A stretch of DNA of 64,000 nt, from assembly GCF_020520425.1 (NCBI RefSeq), contig NC_079490.1:5580001-5644000 (forward strand), given 5' to 3'. The notes beneath the pieces are model-generated. The model did no database searches. It was not told the DNA's origin and saw only the letters and a list, made by a program, of their open reading frames with translations. The DNA comes from Spinacia oleracea. Lineage: Eukaryota > Streptophyta > Magnoliopsida > Caryophyllales > Amaranthaceae. The position numbers were made by a program, and so were the translations under genes. Shown one piece after another: positions 51,601 through 61,432 of this stretch. Numbering within the stretch: the stretch's first letter is position 1; each line of letters starts with the position of its first letter.

Positions 51601-53018
51601 TGAAGGAAATAATGCCCTTGGTCCAAGTATGCATTCTATGTTAAGTCTAATAAATGCGGTTCAGTATTAATTAACAAGTTAATAATTCAGTGAGATCAAG
51701 TGAGCTGAATGCCTAGCTAGAGGCCGCTTCAGTTCAAGTGGAATTAATGATATTAATCCACAGCTTACTCTTGACTGAACCCGTAGGGTCACACAAATAG
51801 TACGTAAACGGATCAAGTATTTAATGGCATTAAATACTCCATCTATGAATATTCGGAACCGACGGATCTTGGTTTCAGTGGGAGCTAAGATCGTCACAGG
51901 CAAGAAATGAATACTCCGGAAACGATGATATTGCCGGAAACGGAAATATGGATCGTATCGGAAATATAAATATTATCCAAGTCGTAGATGTTGCCGGAAA
52001 CGGAAACATGGTACGTATCGGAAAATATTATCGGAAATGGAAATATTACCAGAATCGGAAATATTGCCGGAAACGGAAATATTGTCAGAATCGGAAATAT
52101 TACCGGAATCGGAAAATAATTCCGGAAACGGAAATATTAAATATTTGTTCGAAACGGAAATTAATTCCGGAATCGGAAATATTAAATATTGTTCGTATCG
52201 GAAATGAATTCCAGAATCGGAAAATTTAATCGGAAGCGCATCGTACGAATAAGCATCGGACGAGGCCTGCCGGACGAGGCCCAGCACGAAGCCAGGCCAT
52301 CGCCCAGCAAGCCAAGCGCGCCGCACAAACAGCCACGCCAGGCCCAGCGCAAGGCCAGGCCCAGCAGGCTGCGCGCAGCGCGCAGCGCGCACAGCGCGCA
52401 CAGCACGCGCAGCACGCAGCACGCGCGGGCGCTGAGTGGGCTGCTGCTCGCGCGCACGCATGGGGCCCATCGTGGCTGCCGTGCGTGTGTGTGCAAGTGT
52501 TTGTGTTCGTGCACGTTTCCTAAAACATGCAGAGTTCGGTTAATGATTAAATTCCTAATTCTATTTGATAAATTAATTAAATTAGAGTTCTTGTAGGATT
52601 CTAGGTTTAATTAATTTGTATCTGAATAGGATTTCGATTCCCTTTCCATACCGCTATAAATATGAGGCTAGGGCTCACAATTTATAACACAAGTTTCAAA
52701 GTATTCAAAGTGAGTTTTTGAGAGAAAAATTCAGTCACACATTTGCCTATAAAGTGCCGAAAATAATAGTACCTTAAGGGCGATTCTAGTTGGTCAATCT
52801 TAAGGCGGATCCGGACGTGCTGTGGACTATCTACGGAGGGACGACACTTGGAGTCCTAAAGACTTGTTCTTGTTCGGTTCGGGCGCAGCTAGGGAAGACA
52901 CGCAACAAAGAGTATGCATCTAATCTATGCTAAATGATTATGTGTAAATAATATGTTTTCCTGGGTTTATGGTTTTTCCGCATGATTTATGAATTGTCAT
53001 ATGTATCATAACCTAACA
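51601..53018 (+). repeat. right LTR, 1418 bp
   Basis: Near-identical to the left LTR. It is longer by an 18-bp unit GATGATATTGCCGGAAAC near 51924 and about 25 bp of CACGCGCAG-type repeat near 52400-52425. Two substitutions were noticed (a T/C near 52554 and a G/A near 52898). Confidence 0.93.
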
Positions 53019-53772
53019 GATTTTTAGTACAATGTAAAGTAAATATTTGGGTATTTTGGTGGTTTGTTCAAAAACATATGACTTAGTGTTCATTTCTTTT
53101 ATGTTTAATATTCAGTTTCCTTTGCAGTATTGAATTAAATGCACAACAAAATTTGCAACTCAATAATGCATACAATATAAATATTTATTAACTGCTTGAT
53201 TTTATGAAAATTATATATAAAGATTAATATCGTTAAACAATGTTCATTGAGAAAATAAGTAATAATCAATATGAAAATTACTAATATTCATTGTATTTCA
53301 ATATAATGTTCAATTTTAAAATTACTAATATTCATTGTATTTCAATAAAATGTTCATTTTAGAAATACTTAATGCTCAAAATTTTCATATAGAATATTCA
53401 CTTTGAAATTCGTATTGTTCAAAATCTTTAAATAGAAAACACATTGACAAATGTGTATTGTTCAAAATCAAAAGTAGATAATGTTGAATATATTTGACTA
53501 AAATGTTCATAAACTTCAGAAGGATGTCTTGAAAAAACATAAAATAAATTCAAACATAAAATATTGTGAAAAATAGTGATGATCAAAATGTTTGACCTCA
53601 ATATTCATTCTATTAAAACTAAATGTTCAAACACAATAAGAGCACGTACTACCTTACCTAAATGTTCATTCTATTTAAAATAAATGATCAAAACGTTTGA
53701 CCTCAATGATCATTCTATTTAAACTAAATGTTCAGTACAAATAAATGCACGTACAAATTTTCAACTCAATAA

Positions 53773-56700
53773 TCAATAGTTACTAAATCCTTGACTTTTA
53801 ATGGCTTTTTCAGCAGCCATTGATTCATCAAAAAGAGCTAAAAAAGCATCATACTTAAATTTCTAATAAGCTTGATCATTAGCAGATTGATGAGATCCTT
53901 TAGTACCCAACGGAGGTTTAGTAACCAATGAAACTTTAGGTCCTTGAACCTTATATCCAACTTGAGTAATTTTTTCAGCCTGAATAGATCCTTGAACTTT
54001 AGGTACTACTTGAATAATTTCTGAAGCATGAACAGGTCCTTGAACTTTACCTTCAGTAACAGATGGAGCTTTAGTAACAGATGAAACTTTAGTAACCATT
54101 GGTGATGGTGAAAGTCCCAAGTCAAATGCACTCTTGATATCATACTCAAATCTCTGCTGATCCTTTTTTGCTTTAGTAGCTGATGTTCCTTTAGTAGCCA
54201 ATGGTGCTTTATTAACCGATGGTGCTTTAATAGCCGATGGTGCTTTAGTAGCCAATAATGCATTAACTTTTGTACATGCATCGGTTTTAGTACTTCCATG
54301 AACATATGAATCATTTAAGGTTTCATTTGTTGAATTGTTTTCCTAAAATTGACACAAAATGTAAAGACATTCAAAAACAGAAATTTAAATATTCATTTTA
54401 AAGAATTAAATATTACTATCTACCTTGTCCGATGATTCTACATTTTTATCAACAACACCACCTCTTCTAAAATATTTTGGAGGCGGCTTCGGAAAAGAAG
54501 CATCAACCTGAAAAATTAATAGTGATCATTTATCAGATAATAATGTTAATATATTTATAACTAAATGATCAAACTTTGCAAGGATAACAACCTGAAATAG
54601 TGAAGGATCTAGTACAACTAGATCAGATGAGTCATTAAGAGAATTAGAGAAAATCACAGGAGCACCAACTTCATCCAACTCCTGCAAAAACCAAGCAAAA
54701 AAAAACAAAAAAAAGAATGTTCAATTAGTTATGTGCAAATGATCAATTTATAAAACATATATGTTCAATATTAATAAATATTTACCATGACTGCAGATTG
54801 AGCCTTAAACCTTGTTGCATCTGTAAATATTGCTTTTCTCTTCCTCCAATTCCCTTTAGCTTTATTGTAGATTTTCTCAACTGTACTCTTCAATCTGTCA
54901 TTCCTCTCACCTTTTTTCCTTAAATTCTGTGGGTTTTTTACTAAGGGCACAAAGATATCTTCACCCTCTTTAGGATCAGAAAAATCAATTGTACCCCTAA
55001 TACTCTCCACTTTTTCTTTTAAAAGACCAAAGGCAGAATCAACCTCAGCCCTAGCTTGAAGAGAATCTTGACTAGACATAACAAGCTTAACAAAATTCCT
55101 AAGGGTTTGTGCCCTCCAAACAAAATCCGCAACTATATTGGACTTTTCACCATCATCTTCAACCAAATGACTGCACATAGCCGCTTTTGTCCACCTCTTC
55201 AATATATAGAGATTGGGAATCTCTGGGACACAATGCACATGATAAACACGAAGCGCATGAGAACATAAAAAACCCATTTCAGTAAAATACTGACAAGTAC
55301 AATCCACTGCAAAAGTCTCTTGGTTAAACTGAACTTCATGTTTAATCAAGTCTTTTTTAGGCCTCCACACATAATAACTTTTCTCTGTAGCTGTGTTTCC
55401 GCGTTTTTCTTCTTGAGAACATGCCATACCTTTAAGAAATTGTTCTTCAAACAAAACATATGCTTCTATAGTGTAAATCTTTCTCGCATGAAGAAGAATT
55501 CCGCAATTTGCAGCTGCAACTTCTGGTCTACCTTTCCAATTTCTGTAGTCATGACCATTCTCTTTGCTCCTCCACTCAGAAATAACATCCAAAAAAACAT
55601 GATAAAAATCACATAAGCCTTGTGTCTTATCAAGTCGATGGAAAACTGACTTGTTGGTAGTTTCACAACGCTGTGATGATAACACACCACCAGACCAATA
55701 GTTCTTAGAATAAGCAGGACACCACATCTCTCTGATTGTATATAAATTCTTCAACCATGGATTTTCAACGCATTTATAGTGAGTCAACATTCTGAAAAAC
55801 AAAATGTTCAATATAAAAATCAAATTTGTTCATCAGAATATACCTATTTGTTCAGAATCAGAAAAAGCATATAACTTGGTAATAACATGAAATAATAAAA
55901 TGTTCATTTCTTTATAAGTAAATATTCATAAGATTACAAGTACATATTATTTATTAATTTGAAGTAAATAAGTAATACAAATTAATTACCTTGGCCAATG
56001 ATATTCAAATTCAGCAGCAGTTTCACAATACTTCAGAAGATAATTGAATATGTCAGAAAAACCATCTAAAGCTCTATACTGCCCAATATGCTTCTTTGAA
56101 TTCTCCCCAATATGCCACGTACATAATCTATGTCTAGTATCTGGAAAAACATTCCTTATCCCAGCAGCAATGGATGGAGCTTGGTCTGTCATAATGGTTA
56201 TTGGAGGATTTCCACCCATTGATGTAAGGAAAGTTTGAAAAAGCCAATTAAAAGATTATGTTTTTTCATTGATAACAAAACCCATTCCAAACATAACATT
56301 ATTAGCATGATGGTTCATACCAACAAAAGGAGCACAAATCATATCATATTTATTGGTCCTATAAGTAGTATCAAAAACCAATAAATCCCCAAAATAATCA
56401 TAATCTCTCTTCATCCTACCATCACGCCAAAAGAAACTTAAAAGTCCATCTTCTTCACTAAGCTCAAAGTCATAATAAAAACCTTCTTCACTGGAATTTC
56501 TCTGAGCAAAATACTTGATTAACTGATGACAGTCATGACCTTCAAGTTTATTAGCTTTTGCACGTGATAAAGCATTATAAGCATCACTAGCTGTAAAACC
56601 AACCATAGGAGATCCGCCTACTTCTTTCCTCAAAACCCTCAAGGTATCAGACACTTTAACACCACTAGCTTTTAAAGTAGACATAAAGTAAAGAGCCTCC

Positions 56701-58024
56701 TTACTAACCTTCCTTTGTGATCTTATCAAATGCCTCTTATTTAGAGGAACCATAGCATGATTATGAATCATATTATGATTCACAACCGTCCACACACCAT
56801 CCTTACCAATAGAAAACTGAACAAAAGCAGTACACCCAGTACGCGTATCCAATCTAGCATAAGACCTTGTTCTCTTCCTTTTTTCATCTTTAACCCCTTC
56901 GCAGCTACACAAGAACCGTTTCATAGTATAAAGTTCACTGTTTTGACGTTTCCGACCTTTCCCAACCCTAATACCAAAACCTTTACTAAAAGCATATTCA
57001 TTATACAAAATCATAAGCTTCGTCTTCATTTTTAGCTTCCTTCATCATTAACATAGATTCTGACCCTTCAACAAAAGACTTACTTCCTTATTCATTGCGA
57101 ATGGAAGAAATGTTCAATGTTAAATTAGGGATTGTTCAATGTTAATATTGTGAATGATCAATTTCAATAATAACTAACATTTTGAAATTTTAAATGTTCA
57201 ATATCCTTAAATAAAATGTTCAATATTAAAATAATAATGTTAAAAATATTAAAATAGAATGTCCATGTTTAAATAGGTGTTGTTCAATGTACTTAAGTAA
57301 AATGTTCATTACGAACATAGGTAATATTAAAAATATTAAATAAAATGTTCATTGTAAAATAGATAATGATCAATAAATCTTAATAGAAAGTTCAATATAA
57401 TACAATAGAATGTTCATTATCTAAATAAAAAAGACACAATACATTTCAATGCAATGTTCATTACTAATATACGTAACATTCAAAGTCATTAAATAAAATG
57501 TTCATTATTATTGTAGACAATATTCAATTTCCTTGAACTGAATATTCATAATTTGTTAAGAATGTCATAACTAAACAATGAACAATTTTTTCTTTTAGGA
57601 CAGAACAATTCAAAAATTCATAACATAATATGTATTTTTATCAAAATATATAATGTTCATAAGATCTGAGCTAAAAATTCATTAACATTATATACATTAA
57701 TAATAAATAAAATTATGAATAAAAATCGAACAAAAAACTAACGTACAATTGCAAAAAAATAAGAAATTCTGCAGAAAACCAAAACAAAGATACAAATCAA
57801 AATCAAAATATCCAGCGAAAACACGAAAAATAATAAAATTCTAAACACATTTTATCCAAAATCAAAATATAAAATCGAAAACAATCAAAACCAAAAACAT
57901 TGAAATCAAAACAAATAAATGAAAATAATAAAAATGTAAACTTACATTCTGACATCAATGTACTTAAAATTCCAGAATTAGATTCGAAAAGAGTTTCAGA
58001 ATTATCCATAACTGCGAGCTCCAT
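53773..58024 (-). pseudogene. FAR1/FHY3-type MULE transposase with SWIM finger, disrupted
   Basis: Element transposase of the lineage that gave FHY3/FAR1 regulators. Probable first exon 58024-57946 (MELAVMDNSETLF...). The main exon, about 57110-55990, holds the FAR1 zinc-binding domain (YNEYAFSKGFGIRVGKGR, CSCEG, GCTAFVQF, HNHAMVP). The MULE core follows, with DLLVFDTTYRTNKY, GMNHHANNVMFG, ITIMTDQAPSIAAGI and CTWHIGENSKKHI. Exon 55791-54786 carries the SWIM finger CTCQYFTEMGFLCSHALRVYH. Small exons follow at 54681-54592 and 54507-54424, then a tail from 54342 with TKAPS repeats. Damage: a frameshift near 57010 in YDF/YNEY and in-frame stops near 57090, at 56256-56258 (in NEKT*SF) and at 53863-53865. 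The catalytic acidic residues remain visible. Confidence 0.87.
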
Positions 58025-58167
58025 CGAAACAAAGGAGAGAGAAAATAGGAGAGAGAAAAAATTGAAATAAACCCTAAGAACAAAAATTGCGCAACTTGAA
58101 GAAGAAGTAACAAAAAAAAAAGTTAGGAAACTTAGGAAAAAGATGCTGAACGACATCGTTTTCGGGT

Positions 58168-58242
58168 GGTACAGCCAGCGCTGGCTGTACCCGCATCACC
58201 CGACGTCGTTTGGTTAGGGGTACAGCCAGCTTGGCTGTACCC
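58168..58242. repeat. right terminal palindromes of MULE
   Basis: A perfect 24-bp palindrome with arms GGTACAGCCAGC at 58168-58191 and a second, near-perfect one with GGTACAGCC/GGCTGTACC arms at 58219-58242. They are separated by a spacer containing CGACGTCG. They mirror the left-end palindromes and, read in reverse complement, align with them in order. Confidence 0.8.
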
Positions 58243-58262
58243 GAGGGCAGCCAAAAAATTGC

Positions 58263-58272
58263 GCCCATCATT
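58263..58272 (+). repeat. right target-site duplication of MULE (GCCCATCATT)
   Basis: Exact copy of 31685-31694. Confidence 0.8.
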
Positions 58273-58296
58273 GACTACTCCCCCCATTTCTAGAAA

Positions 58297-58360
58297 TGGG
58301 CTAGAACTTAGCGGTAAACAGATTAGCAAAGTGGGCCATACAATGGGCCTAAAATGGGCC
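58297..58360 (+). promoter_or_regulatory. cluster of four site II motifs (TGGGCC/T), COX5C promoter
   Basis: TGGGCT at 58297-58302 and TGGGCC at 58332-58337, 58344-58349 and 58355-58360, all in the same orientation upstream of the COX5C leader exon. Site II elements are known to drive nuclear genes for respiratory-chain proteins, COX5c included, through TCP-type factors. The first motif is 25 bp from the MULE target duplication. Confidence 0.75.
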
Positions 58361-58399
58361 ATAAAAAGTAAATGATGACTGAGCCGAAACCCGAACTAT

Positions 58400-58521
58400 C
58401 AAAGTCTTCCTCACAATTCACAAATCACAAACCATCGTTTTTGGTTGTTCGATTGGCGATTTCTGCATTTCCAAATCTTCGCCTCTCTCATCCTATTCTC
58501 CATTTCCGCCTTTTCTCTCTG
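58400..58521 (+). other. probable COX5C 5' leader exon
   Basis: CT-rich transcribed leader ending TTTTCTCTCTG before GTAAGCTTTCTCTCT. The transcription start is not visible, so the left border is approximate. The matching acceptor is TTCAG at 62684-62688, ten bases before the COX5C ATG. Plant COX5c genes are known for a leader intron in this position. Confidence 0.65.
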
Positions 58522-59247
58522 GTAAGCTTTCTCTCTCTTCTCAGCTTTCGATCTATGTCTCTGCATCCAATCATATCTGATCTTTGCTCTTATTTTCTTG
58601 TTGTTAATTTTTTATTATGGGTTCATTTTTTTAGCTTATCGTAAATTCGATTGAATATTTACAGATTGGGGGCTAGATTTGAATTTTACAATTTCTAAGA
58701 AAAATTCAAGATACCTAAATGTGTTATGTTAGGGTTAATTTTGTTTCTGAATATTTTTTGTTAGATTAAAAGTGATATTAATCGTTTTGGGTATTTTTTC
58801 CTTTGTGCGGGGTGGGGTTGGGGTGGGGGGGATGATATAGTAGGGTGTTTGAGAAGAAAACAAGACTTTTGCAGATGAAATGGAAATTATGCTGATTAGA
58901 AATCGTATGTTTTGGGTAATTTTCCCTTGGGGGGAGTTGAGATGATAAAGTAGGGTTTTTGTGAAGAAAACGGGATTTTTGCAGATGAAATGGAAATTAT
59001 GTTGATTAGAAACTGTATGTTTTGGGTTATTTAGTGAATAAATGAGTCGAGATGTCGTTTGCCAAGGTGTAATTTATTTGACAGATCGTAGCTTGTATAA
59101 AGACTAGAGAGAGAGGGTGTGTTGTATTTTCAGTGTGACTGAGTATTATCTCTGTGTGATTTCCGAGCTTCCAACTGCGTCTTTTGATTTTCTCAAAGTG
59201 GATGAATTTGATATTCAGTTGCCTGTTTTATTGTTGTGTATGTGTAG

Positions 59248-61267
59248 GGTTTTCTTCAAATGAAAGGTTTTTTGTATGAGTTTACTCTTTTCATGAACAT
59301 ATGTTGTGAAGACTCATAGAATAGAGAATAGTAGATTTTGCGTCGCTGATGTTGAATGGAAAACTGGGTTTACATTAAGAAATTGTGTTGGTGACAGTGG
59401 TTGAGTTTGCTGCAGTGCTGCACCAGGGTACTGTTATGTGACTTGGTTTGTAAATGGTGTTTGCCTACTAGTATAGAAAGTTCATGATTGATTTTTCGAC
59501 TTTGTTTGGTAGAAAGTAATCGGAAGGTAAAAAAGATAAAGGAAAAGAAAAATATGGGTTTCTGTGTTTGGTTCCAAAAATTAAATTGGATTCGATGGGA
59601 AGGGAAATGAAAGGAAACATCAATGATAAATCTTCATTCGAAAGAAAGGGGGAAATTAAAAGCTGTCGAATGATTTTCCACATTAGTTAAGGAAGGGAAG
59701 GGAAGGGGAGGGAAGAGAAAGGAACCTTAATTTGTTTTCCGTTGTTTGGTTTGATGGAAGGAAGTGAGGGGAAAGGAAAGTAAAATCCTTTGGTTTTCTT
59801 CAAATGAAAGGTTTTTTGTATGAGTTTACTCTTTTCATGAACATATGTTGTGAAGACTCATAGAATAGAGAATAGTAGATTTTGCGTCGCTGATGTTGAA
59901 TGGAAAACTGGGTTTACATTAAGAAATTGTTTTGGTGACAGTGGTTGAGTTTGCTGCAGTGCTGCACCAGAGTACTGTTATGTGACTTGGTTTGTAAATG
60001 GTGTTTGCCTACTAGCTATGTTACTCAGACACGAGTGTCAGTGTCGTGTCTGACACGGTGTCGGAGTGTCCGACACTTCGATCCAAATATTTACAGACAC
60101 TCCGACACGGTCAAAGGAGTGTCTTGACTTATTTTTTAGACACGGCTCCAAAATAAAGTGTCGGAAAAAAAAAAGACACTTTATAAAATAATTTTTTTTT
60201 CATATTTAGTAAATAAAAATATATAGATTAAAATATTAATAAAAGTAAGGTAATAAATTAAAAACAGAAAAAAATACAAAGAATCCAGTATTGGAAAAAG
60301 TAACAAATAAAAAAACAGAAAAGAAAAGTAAATGACTTTTGGAGTTTAGAGGGAAATGTATCAGGCATTTATTAAAAACGTAAAAAAGAAAAGAAAAGGT
60401 GCAAACAGTAAATTTCCTAGAATCCTAGAAAAAGGCAGGTGGATTTGTCCCACTTCCCACCACTAATTTAATAATAAAAAGTTAAAACAATAAATAAAAA
60501 AGTGTAAAGTTCCTAGATACCTAGAAAAGCACGTGGGTTTGTCCCACTTTCCACCCCCTAATTTAATTAAAAAAAAAAGGTAAAAAAAAGAAAAGTAAAA
60601 GGTGTAAGTTCCATAAATGACGGGAGAAGGAAGAAGGAACGCCGGAAGCCATGGCTATGGCTGATTCGGAGTAAATTTCAACGAAAATCAAAATTGAATA
60701 GTCCATTCCACTCGTTTTTTCTTCTACAATAAAAGCCCTAATAATAATTTTCTTCTCTCTCCTTCCTCGGCCTTCAATTGTTAGAGTTAGGGTTTTGAAA
60801 TCCCGATTTCGACACTTCTTTTCCGACCCTTTTCCGACACCAGTGTCGACACCTTCCCGGACACGTGTCGAGCGTCGTGTCGCGGGTCGGGTCGTGTCGA
60901 CACCGACACCCACCGTCCGACGAAGTGTCGGAGTAACATAGCCTACTAGTATAGAAAGTTCATGATTGATTTTTCGACTTTGTTTGGTAGAAAGTAATCG
61001 GAAGGTAAAAAAGATAAAGGAAAAGAAAAATATGGGTTTCTGTGTTTGGTTCCAAAAATTAAATTGGATTCGATGGGAAGGGAAATGAAAGGAAACATCA
61101 ATGATAAATCTTCATTCGAAAGAAAGGGGGAAATTAAAAGTTGTCGAATGATTTTCCACATTAGTTAAGGAAGGGAAGGGAAGGGGAGAGAAGAGAAAGG
61201 AACCTTAATTTGTTTTCCGTTGTTTGGTTTGATGGAAGGAAGTGAGGGGAAAGGAAAGTAAAATCCT
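59248..61267 (+). repeat. 543-bp tandem duplication in COX5C leader intron, second copy split by a transposon
   Basis: Copy 1 is 59248-59791. Copy 2 is 59792-60015 plus 60950-61267. Both run from GGTTTTCTTCAAATGAAAGG to GAAAGGAAAGTAAAATCCT and differ at about four bases (for example GTGTTGG/GTTTTGG and AGCTGTCG/AGTTGTCG). The insertion at 60016-60941 came after the duplication, because copy 1 has an empty site. Confidence 0.88.
60016..60941. mobile_element. 926-bp TIR transposon rich in GTGTC/GACAC, in COX5C leader intron
   Basis: Terminal inverted repeats CTATGTTACTC(A/C)GACAC. The 8-bp duplication CCTACTAG flanks it (60008-60015 and 60942-60949), and the intact site CCTACTAG in copy 1 of the surrounding duplication confirms the insertion. 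Subterminal regions are dense in (C)GACAC and GTGTCG words. The interior is AT-rich with no protein. An 8-bp duplication suggests hAT; a 9-bp reading (GCCTACTAG) would suggest a Mutator relative. Confidence 0.85.
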
Positions 61268-61432
61268 AAGACAGCTTTTAATTTTCTCTTTCCTTTCGAA
61301 TTCCCCCACTTTCGGGTGGAAAGGAAAGTGAAGATTTATTATTGATGTTTTTCTTCCATTTCTCATCATTTCCTATCAAATCCAATTTTATTTTTGGGAC
61401 CAAACACGGGAAAACATATTTTTTTCCCTTTC
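61264..61432. repeat. inverted partner of 59545-59670 (foldback)
   Basis: Reverse complement of this stretch resembles the segment inside copy 1 and copy 2 that runs TGTTTGGTTCCAAAAATTAA, ...GGATTCGATGGGAAGG..., AAACATCAATGATAAATCTTC, and then GAAAGGAAAG. The pair forms a foldback MITE-like structure whose left arm was duplicated. Confidence 0.65.

Larger units (their letters stand above)
42629..53018 (+). mobile_element. nested Copia-type LTR retrotransposon, non-autonomous
   Basis: 10,390 bp with direct LTRs starting TGAAGGAAAT and ending CCTAACA, flanked by the 5-bp duplication GATTT (42624-42628 and 53019-53023). A primer-binding site complementary to initiator tRNA-Met follows the left LTR, and a purine tract precedes the right LTR. 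The internal 7.6 kb has no long reading frame, only stop-riddled remnants of integrase, reverse transcriptase and RNase H in Copia order. Orientation is + from the PBS and PPT. It sits in the spacer between the two convergent MULE genes. Confidence 0.93.
32600..57660 (+). repeat. dispersed TGTTCA motif in MULE non-coding DNA
   Basis: TGTTCA, often as AAATGTTCA(A/T) or TATGTTCAAAG, recurs through introns and spacers. By eye about 15 copies lie in 32.6-33.9 kb, 9 in 36.1-36.66, about 12 in 37.8-38.35, 11 in 53.04-53.73 and 11 in 57.1-57.66 kb. Near variants TATTCA and TGATCA are interspersed. The motif stays on the + strand whichever way the neighbouring gene runs. The nested retrotransposon (42629-53018) shows only about two and the MULE exons very few. 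It behaves as a property of the element rather than of a gene. Confidence 0.8.
31695..58262. mobile_element. giant Mutator-like element carrying Ulp1-like and FAR1-type genes
   Basis: 26,568 bp between 10-bp direct repeats, or about 16.2 kb without the nested retrotransposon. The ends are imperfect inverted repeats of about 95 bp, each with GTACAGCC...GGC(T/C)GTACC palindromes and ACGACG(C/T) words. It encodes two convergent multi-exon genes starting about 240-470 bp inside the ends: a Ulp1/C48 protease-like gene (+) and a FAR1/MULE/SWIM transposase (-). This content matches MULEs known to carry Ulp1-like genes (Kaonashi/VANDAL-like groups). Both genes are disrupted, so this copy should be unable to move on its own. 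Introns and spacers are packed with TGTTCA. Confidence 0.85.
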
